DNA from: Angiostrongylus vasorum
Taxonomy: Eukaryota > Nematoda > Chromadorea > Rhabditida > Metastrongylidae
Direction: 5' to 3'
Assembly: GCA_018806985.1 (NCBI GenBank)
Contig: JADANN010000410.1
Span: 62,001-126,000, forward strand
DNA length: 64,000 nt
Below the pieces are notes generated by a model. It was not told the origin of the DNA and searched no databases. It worked only from the letters and a program-made list of their open reading frames with translations. Positions 57,343 to 64,000 of the stretch are shown here, piece after piece. How positions within the stretch are numbered: the stretch's first letter is position 1; every line of letters starts with the position of its first letter. The position numbers and the translations under genes were made by a program.

Positions 57343-57724
57343 AATAGAATTAGCTTCAAAGCAATAACAAAGTCATCACCTCTAAAGTCTAGTTTTTAGT
57401 TTCGCAAAAAAGGAACGAAATAAAGCAAACGTACGATAAATGGAACAATAGAAAACTCTTGAAAAGGAACATTTAAAAAGCATGAATGTAAGACAAAGCA
57501 CATTCTATTATAAACTCTGCATTTCACGCATTCGATTCGTTTCCTCGCCTCCATGATCCATCAAGGCTTCTATGCTTAGAAGTAGAAGTAGATTCGACTG
57601 CAAATTGATGACCATATCCTTTTTATGAATGTTATTATTGTTATTGAATGTTGGCAGAGTAAAATTTTCTGGAACCCTGTGACACCGCTGTGGCTAGAAC
57701 GTTCTCCATTCTTCATCACAAGCA

Positions 57725-57871
57725 TACGCTGTCCTTTATGGTTTGTAGCGATCCTTCCCAGGCAAGTCTGGTACCAGTTTTTCGAACCATGTAGTACGGA
57801 TAGCCTTCGTTGTGGTCGAAACAGGGCTTTGGGCGTATTAAGCAGCATCCCCACCTCTGCACTACACGCAG
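57725..57871 (-). repeat. SINE-1 5' half
   Basis: Minus strand; from ccaggcaagtctggtacc to the head ctctgcactacacgcagc. The 3' half is absent. Confidence 0.6.
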
Positions 57872-58099
57872 CTCCTTTCCGAAACAGAGGATAAAGTTTG
57901 CATGTGAAATAAATTAAAATTTGGGATACGGCTTCTTAAGCTGTGGAAAAGGAATTTAACCACTTGATTTCAGTTTTATTGCGGTTTTCGTTCATAAATT
58001 ATGCTCTATTTCACATTTCATTAGTAGGAAGCACTCCACAGAAGGAAAATTTTTTTTATTGTTATGGCATCCATTTCTTTGCTGAACACCTCTTATGTC

Positions 58100-58200
58100 C
58101 GCCAGATGGTTCACCGCCTCTTAGCGAGCTGGTGGTGCTCCACGGTGTCCGACTGTGGTGCACTTCGCAGTGTACAACTAGAGGAGACGTATATAGAAGT
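58100..58200 (+). repeat. R-family 5' fragment
   Basis: gatggttcaccgcctcttagc and gtgctccacggtgtccgac match the start of R; the rest is missing. Confidence 0.4.
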
Positions 58201-58682
58201 ATCTGTACTACGTAGCAGGATGGGAATGAAAGAATGAAGGACGTAAGGATGGGCAGAATGTGGGATAAGAATAGATAAGTATAACAGGATGTAAGCTTAG
58301 ACAGAGTGTGCATTTGCCAATGGATGGAATACGTCTTTGGATAAAACGCGTGCTCTTTTCCCAAATCCAGCGTAGCGTTTTAGTAAGGTTGTAAAAATTT
58401 CACTCAACAACGTTTACTCCGCAGTCTATTCGTTCTAAAAATTAGACCATTGCTAAAGTGTACAAAGAAGTGACTTTAATTTGTGCAATAAACGCTTCTT
58501 CTATTGAATTTCACTTCCGAAATAGCATCTATAATGATTGGCAACAATTCTTGCCTATATCGAATTTACAACTCTTCCCTACAATCATGTACAGCCCACA
58601 ATTTCGACATAGAGTTTACAATTCACCAGCAAAAAAAACTACACTTCACGCTTATGAACCACGTTTTGCCCGGACCAGTACT

Positions 58683-58845
58683 AAAATGATCTACCGATAT
58701 ATCGAGCCAGTGCTGCTATCCTCCCTGATAAGTCTGGGACTAATTTTACGACCCGGAGAGGTTGAGAGCTTGGTGGCCCTGGGGCGCGGGTATCAATCCC
58801 ATGTGTATTGCAGGGCGCCACCGACCTCTGCTCTACACGCACCCT
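58683..58845 (-). repeat. SINE-1 5' half
   Basis: Minus strand; atatcgagccagtgctgc to ctctgctctacacgcacc. A long open frame crossing it is accidental. Confidence 0.75.
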
Positions 58846-58849
58846 TTTT

Positions 58850-60590
58850 AAGAGGTACCATTTCTTTTTTTGCACTGCTTCATCAGTCCATTGCACAGGA
58901 TGCTCTCTTATTGTCGTGTCAATGCACCTTCTTTCACCTTACATTGTTTGTACATAATGTTATATCGCTATTGTTTATTGTTATATGTGCGTTCACTTAT
59001 CTTGCTGTTGTTATGGTACTATTTATTAAATGAATATTTGGTCCTTACAACGACTTGCAAGAGCCAAACGATCAATAATGTGTTTTTTCCTCCCACTGTT
59101 AGTTTGGTACCAGTTTTTCGACATGGAATGGAACAGAGGGAATTGCTTAGTTATGTTGCCAGGTCGAACGAGCGAATATCTATGAACATCCAGAGGTCAT
59201 CCAACCACTGGTCAACAGAGGCCTCTTCGATGGGAAACTACAATAGTTTAACGGGTTCATCTGGCAAAGAAATGAACAATGCATTGGAGGACACTCATGT
59301 GAACACGACAAATAAGTTTCTTTATTCCCGATTAACAAACTTGCTAATACACTATTTGTTCCACAATAACCATCGTTTTGGCGGATTTTTGTGGCCTCAG
59401 AACGTGAAAAGGGGATGCAAAGGAAAGGAAAGCCGTTTTCTTTAGCGATGAGCATCACTTTAGTGAATAGTGAGGCCATGTGGCCTGTGTCAAACAGTGA
59501 GGGGTTAACTTTGATGAAGATTGGTCTTCAGACTATATCCTTGGCTGGATTCACTTAGATCTTCAGCACGAAAGTAGACAATTCCACTCAAATCGCATGT
59601 ATGATGATTTCATGCACGTCGGTTCGGTCAAAGTTCGTATTCAACCTAGAGAGAAAACCATTAGGAACAGTTTGGAGTCATCTCCAACAAGTATGCCCTC
59701 TTGACTCCGAAAGAACTGTGGAGTATAGCCAGCCACCTTTGTCACAACATTGTACAAAACATATCCTTATCCCAATTACCCCAAAACAGCTCCGATGACG
59801 TGATGTAAGGCAAGAGTACTGACAGACTAAGAAAGCTCCAGCACCAGATTGGAGCGCCACAAATGGAAGTATTATGGTGATTTGCGCCGTCACAATGTAC
59901 CCACGTTTGTACCAGGGATTTACTAGTTGAAGAGCTGACGGAAAGCAAGACAGTCGCAATAAGCAGTCACCAAATTAAGGATGCCGTTGTAGCACTCCAT
60001 TCATAAAGTTAGAAAATAACTAGTCCTCAAATCAATACAGATTTTTTTTTGAGCAACTGAATACTCAAGGGAGAATATTGTTGTAAAAGATGTCGAACAA
60101 AGCCGGCTTCGCCGCCTGTGTTCCAACATCACACCGTTCCGTAAGAGCGAGACATTGTAGGTGAAATAGCACAGTTTTGACAGAAGCTTACATCTTTTAC
60201 AAGATCATCAATCGAAAAAAAGGTACGTGTGAGAATGGGAACAGTAAGGTCAGTATTTTTTCGAGCTCCACATTCGGACCAAATCTTTGCAAGGAAACAC
60301 GCAATCACAGGATATTCCCTCTTGAAATTGGCTATGCCAACCTTTTGGTCAAGATTACCATTCGACCAGATCATCGTCACTCGAATGTTTAGCCCACCGA
60401 TGTCGTTGTTGTCCCTAAGTTCTACGCCAGAAGAAGTCCTCTCCTCGTTTATGCGTGATTTCCACTGTCAAGAAAAAAGAGACAGAACGGAGAAATTCAT
60501 TCGAATGGATTTTTGAAAAGATAACATGATTTTGTGAAGGTTCACTCAAGTATTAATGTATGCAATACACATGTATTCTTTCTTAATGAG
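58850..60590. other. Unclassified, repeat-like, several protein-like frames
   Basis: Frames at 59180-59479 (minus) and 60129-60380 (minus, NFKREYPVIACFLAKIWSEC) look like decayed transposon coding, but I cannot name a family. Confidence 0.3.
59085..59165 (-). repeat. Possible SINE-1 fragment
   Basis: tcctcccactgttagtttgg, taccagtttttcgac and gggaattgcttag resemble the middle of SINE-1 on the minus strand. Weak. Confidence 0.3.
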
Positions 60591-60624
60591 CTTCTACGAG
60601 GTTGACAAATATATGTTTTCGGCT

Positions 60625-60660
60625 AACGTTTGGACGTCTTCGTCTTCATCAGAGCCGATG
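60625..60660 (-). ncRNA. Hammerhead-ribozyme-like core (left outer, degenerate)
   Basis: The minus strand reads CTGATGA (60652-60646), a stem II of GACG/CGTC, then CAAAC where GAAAC is expected. The G12 position is mutated, so it is probably inactive. It is the inverted counterpart of 63161-63203. Confidence 0.4.
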
Positions 60661-60967
60661 ATCCGAGTCGATGGTCCACGCTTGTTATTCGTCTCGATGT
60701 GGCTGGCGGCTTCGCCCTCGTGTCGAGTCAGGTCCTCCTCAGCGGGTCATCTCCTCGGAGGCATACTCATTCGGTGATGCCCTTTTATACACGATGCTGA
60801 TGGTGGATATAATGACAATGTCCGGTAATAAGCTCTTCAAGAAAGAATACATATTCATTAGTCACACCGAGGTTAAAGGAAAGTCGGTTTCGAAATATTA
60901 CTATGCTTTTTTTTCTTTCTGCTTCTGTTGAGCAAACACGAGGTGTTATTTTTTATTCTTTATTCAC

Positions 60968-61007
60968 CAAAAAGCTGACGTTTCGGCGGATTTCGCCTTC
61001 CTCAGAG
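60968..61007 (-). ncRNA. Hammerhead-ribozyme-like core (left inner)
   Basis: The minus strand reads CTGAGGA (61005-60999), stem II GGCG/CGCC with loop AAATC, then GAAAC (60984-60980). The CUGANGA and GAA boxes are intact. Stem III is poorly preserved here. Confidence 0.5.
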
Positions 61008-61212
61008 CCTGGAATGGTCAAGTTGACAGCAATCTATTAGGCCAAACACTTCTATAACCAAACAGAGAAAACGCTAAACCTAGATTTCAATCACATTGGA
61101 CACAAAAATAGCTTCTTTGCACACTCACCGCTTTCTATGAGCCTTCCACTGAGTATGTCGCGCGGAGACCAACAGGACAGAATTCACATGGAAGCGTAAT
61201 GTGATCCTCTCG

Positions 61213-61660
61213 TCAGAATAATAGGTTTATATATTGTCCAATATCACGCGTGATAATGAGGCATTCTTTCCTGCGGTTCATATTCGGATTTCTGGAATTG
61301 ATCCAGAACGCCTCGAGAGTTTTGCGCGCTTGTGTTCGCGATTCCTGTGCGAGGATCGTGACCTGTACTTCAAAGTCCTCCGCGTTATATCTCTGCGTCC
61401 TATGCGTGCCTAGTGGCGTATTTGGTTTACGTAGGCCGACTAGGTGTTCTTTTATACGAACGCAGAGTGGTCCACCCGTTTCGCCAACGTATTCGTCGAC
61501 GCACGCTTTACAAGAGATCAGGTAAACTGTACCTGAACTCATGCAGTCACCGTCTCTATTATTGGGGCAAATTATACAATTTTGCGTTGCACATAGACGG
61601 TCGTATAAGCGGTTAGGAACTAGCTGGCGTCTTAGATTACTCGGTTGCACTTGCTATTTG
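61213..61660 (-). pseudogene. Penelope-like element, GIY-YIG endonuclease domain
   Basis: The minus-strand frame has paired cysteines (CIICPN), then GTVYLISCKACVDEYVGET, R...KEHL and a basic N-rich end (NPNMNRR). That matches the C-terminal GIY-YIG nuclease of Penelope-like retroelements, which nicks target DNA. The domain is open here but separated from the RT by frame breaks, so the copy is inactive as read. Confidence 0.88.
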
Positions 61661-62320
61661 CCGCGCCAAGTTCTGGGACTCCTCTCTCTGCACCCTTCCT
61701 GTGCACACGCTGGTAGCTGTTCGAAACATGTTTCTCACAAGCGCTCTTTTCGTGTGAGAGGGGTGAGAGGAGAGGTGATGAATAAGTATGTTTTTGCTAC
61801 TTGGCTTTCGATACCATTTCGTAACGTAGCCGTTTTCTGATAGGTTAATTTGCACGTTCAGAAATGGAAGCCAGCTTTCTTTTTGGTTTCTGTCGGGTGA
61901 ATGTAATATACTCTGATTGTTCGTTCAACAGCTCGAAACATTTGTCAATTTCTCTTGTGTTTAACAAATGACCAAACAGTCATCTACATATCTACAGTAG
62001 AGTAACGGCCCGAGATCGATTACTGGTGCTTCAACTTTAGACATGAATGCAATGGCAAGGCTTGGTGCCAGTCGTTGTCCCATTGCCAGCCCTCTCGTTT
62101 GTGCGTAATACCTCCCGGACCATCTCAAGATTGAGCAGTTTAGGGCACTCCTTTAAGAGTGTCATCAACTGCTGAATCGAGAAGCCATACATGTTTATTG
62201 CTCCTTCATGTTGTATAAGGAGCCCGTGGATAGTTTGCATAGCGGAGTCATTCGACACGTTTGTATAGAGGGCGGTGACGTCGAAGGACTCCATCACGTA
62301 TGCGCTGTTGGAGCACTCTG
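61640..62320 (-). pseudogene. Penelope-like element, reverse transcriptase domain (frame-broken)
   Basis: RT motif A reads SFDVTALYTNV at about 62293-62259. The substrate motif GLAMGQRLAPSLAIAF lies in another frame near 62045-62100, and the catalytic YVDD at 61990-61979. A WYRKPSSKN-type motif, usual downstream of the Penelope RT core, is near 61815. At least one frameshift and internal stops separate these pieces. The 5' part of the RT is missing because the sequence switches to an inverted nuclease copy at about 62,307-62,320. Confidence 0.85.
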
Positions 62321-62560
62321 CGTTCGTATAAAAGAACACCTAATCGGCATACGTAAACCAAATACTCCACTAGGCACTCATCGGACGCAGAGACATAACG
62401 GAGAAGATTTTGAAGTACGGGTTACGATCCTAGAGCAGGAATCGAGAACACCAGCGCGCAAAATTCTCGAGGCATTCTGGATCAATTCCAAGAATCCGAA
62501 AATGAACCGCAGGGAGGAATGCCTCATTATCACGCGTGATATTGGGCCAGTTAAGCCTAT
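62307..62560 (+). pseudogene. Second GIY-YIG nuclease fragment, inverted relative to the first
   Basis: The plus-strand frame starts abruptly at LCVRIKEHL and runs through the nuclease C-terminus to ECLIITRDI. It is the same segment as about 61,475-61,225 on the other strand with scattered substitutions. The N-terminal GVYLI-like half is absent, so it joins directly onto the start of the inverted RT segment. Confidence 0.85.
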
Positions 62561-62765
62561 TATTCTGATGAGATGGGTACATTACGATTTCATGTGAACT
62601 CTGTACGGTTGGTCTCCACGTGAAATATTTAGTGGAAGACTCACAGAAAGCGGTGAGTGTGCAAAGACTCTGTATTCAATGTGACTGAAATTTTGGTTCA
62701 ACAACTTCTCTGTTTGGTTATGGAGGCGTTTGACCGTGTAGATCGCAGTCAACTTGACCTTTCCA

Positions 62766-62808
62766 GGCTCTGAGGAAGGCGAAATCAGCCGAAACGTCAG
62801 CTTGTACG
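62766..62808 (+). ncRNA. Hammerhead-ribozyme-like core (right inner)
   Basis: CTGAGGA at 62770-62776, short stem II GGC/GCC, GAA at 62791-62793, then ACGT-loop-ACGT as a 4-bp stem III followed by A as the H17 position. Stem I pairing is weak. It matches the minimal hammerheads reported in Penelope elements. Confidence 0.5.
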
Positions 62809-63156
62809 TAAATAAAGGAATAAAATAACACCTCGCGTTTGCTAAACAGAAGCAGAGAGAATTATTCAATCAATGCCGAGGCTAATAGAAAGTCTGACGT
62901 GGGAATTACTATGCTTTGTACTAGCTGATAATAACACCGATTTCTGCACGATGAATTGTCCGGAAGAAAAACAAGTTGTTATCATCAGACATTATCGTTA
63001 TATCTACCATCAGCACTGTGTATAAAAGGGCATCACCGAGTGAGTATGCGTCATTCGAGGAGTTGGCCCGCTGAGGAAGACCTGACTCAACACACTGGCG
63101 AAGCCGCCAGCCACATTGAGACGAATAACAAGCGTGGACCATCGGCTCGGATCATC

Positions 63157-63203
63157 GGCTCTGACGAAGACGAAGGCGTCGAAACATAAGCTGAAAATAA
63201 ATA
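63157..63203 (+). ncRNA. Hammerhead-ribozyme-like core (right outer)
   Basis: CTGACGA at 63161-63167, stem II GACG/CGTC with loop AAGG, then GAAAC at 63181-63185. The conserved core is complete; stem III (ataagctg...) has decayed. Confidence 0.5.
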
Positions 63204-63554
63204 TATTTATCAACCTCGTGTAAGCTTATCAAAGAAAGAATACATATTGATTAGCCACACCGAGGTCAAAGGAAAGTCGGTTTCGAAATATTAGTAAGCA
63301 ATACAGTGTGCATAAAGAATTCCACCCGTTGATCATTCAAGCAAACAACCACGGTCGGCCCCTACTTTTATAAACATACGAGATGCAACTTTTCTGCAGA
63401 AGTCCACAAATGCCAAATGAGCCACGCAATCGTGAAAAATCGATAACGGATGTTTAGTACAACGATGTTCCATTTTCACAGCTTAGTATCAATAGGCTGG
63501 CAAAAACAGTAATGGCCAATTTTGTATGGAAAATTTGAAACACCATAGCTGACC

Positions 63555-63840
63555 CTAAACAAAGCTTTGGTGCAAGTTTATTTGTCCCCATGATTTTTGC
63601 AATTTGAAACTCTCCAAACCAGCAATTTCTGAAAGCGTTTTTAGCCAGCGATTCAGCTGTTGAATATCTCCAAAGGCAGTATCGTTGAGATGATAAATCC
63701 TATTTAGCTGAAGGTCTGAAGAGTGTTGTGGATGACAGAGGGTTTCGTGGTCCAACTCGTCCAACTTTTGCAACGCTAATTGTGTAACGTGGAACCGAGC
63801 GCCGTGATGCATGGGAATGGAACTTTTAGCTTGTTCGTGC
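63555..63840 (-). pseudogene. Mariner-type transposase relic, C-terminal part
   Basis: The minus-strand frame HHGARFHVTQLALQKLDEL...LCHPQHSSDL parallels the D-N-A-R-P-H ... H-P-P-Y-S-P-D-L catalytic region of mariner transposases. The catalytic Asp of the first block is lost (HG in place of DN) and YSPDL is HSSDL. The frame then decays. The N-terminal part would lie beyond the window end. Confidence 0.6.
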
Positions 63841-64000
63841 TAGCATGCACACAAAGATTGAAGACGTTTCATTAGTTGATACACTCCGACGAAGGTCAAC
63901 CAATTTTCTTAATCATGGCTTGATTTCAATAATTTATTGCAAAATGATTAAGAGTTCCATCTCGTGCTAGTCTCCTTCTGGTCTTTTTTGACCAACGACA

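Larger units (their letters stand above)
60596..63240. mobile_element. Penelope-like retroelement in an inverted-repeat arrangement
   Basis: The left arm (about 60,596-61,475) and right arm (about 62,307-63,235) are imperfect reverse complements. Each holds the nuclease C-terminus, the 3' untranslated region and two hammerhead-like terminal segments. The RT and nuclease N-terminus lie between them. Family knowledge: Penelope elements commonly have partial terminal repeats (pLTRs) in direct or inverted orientation. A 72-bp direct repeat also occurs at 60827-60900 and 63222-63293. Confidence 0.75.

Noticed and set aside
58458..59445. Two overlapping 191-codon plus-strand frames
   Set aside because: They cross a reverse-oriented SINE-1 fragment and T-rich DNA; composition is not protein-like.

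Overview
This is nuclear DNA from a eukaryote, AT-rich, with short exons separated by long repeat-filled introns, YAG splice acceptors and GT donors. The best fit is a nematode, probably a strongylid or hookworm-like species. That rests on the lim-4/Arrowhead-type LIM-homeobox gene, on the GIY-YIG Penelope-like element, and on reverse-transcriptase relics that look like the endonuclease/RT elements common in those genomes. The species is inferred, not shown.

Genes. (1) Nearly all of 7,841-38,790 is one minus-strand LIM-homeobox gene. I could assemble 11 coding exons with compatible splice phases at every junction into one 487-residue open frame: an acidic N-terminus, LIM1, LIM2, a homeodomain and a Ser-rich C-terminus. 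A CpG-rich promoter-like segment lies just upstream of its ATG (38,791-38,960). A second CpG-rich block (15.9-16.2 kb) followed by an unassigned exon-like segment (15,130-15,332) lies inside intron 8. (2) Intron 6 of this gene holds four phase-compatible coiled-coil exons of an unidentified gene on the same strand (23,784-22,280), ending just before the exon for homeodomain helices 2-3. (3) The 3' part of another minus-strand coiled-coil gene, 7 exons with consistent phases and a stop, lies at 53,142-48,020. Its 5' exons were not found. (4) A weak two-exon candidate sits at 45,233-44,746.

Repeats. At least 21 copies of one tRNA-derived SINE (SINE-1, about 280 bp, with a TTTATCC-type tail) are scattered on both strands. 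A second tRNA-derived family (SINE-2) has two copies with the 5' head plus one 3' fragment; one copy is flanked by a 15-bp target duplication. A third family (here 'P') combines terminal inverted repeats with tRNA-like boxes and occurs as a dimer at 56.8-57.3 kb. A fourth family ('R', about 370 bp) has four long copies. The right end (60.6-63.3 kb) is a Penelope-like retroelement arranged as a large inverted repeat, with hammerhead-ribozyme-like cores in its terminal regions; related solo fragments lie at 12.6, 23.9 and 56.5 kb. A mariner-type transposase relic closes the window.

Most of the remaining sequence is intronic or intergenic DNA with microsatellites and no gene I can support. No rRNA, true tRNA or CRISPR array was seen.
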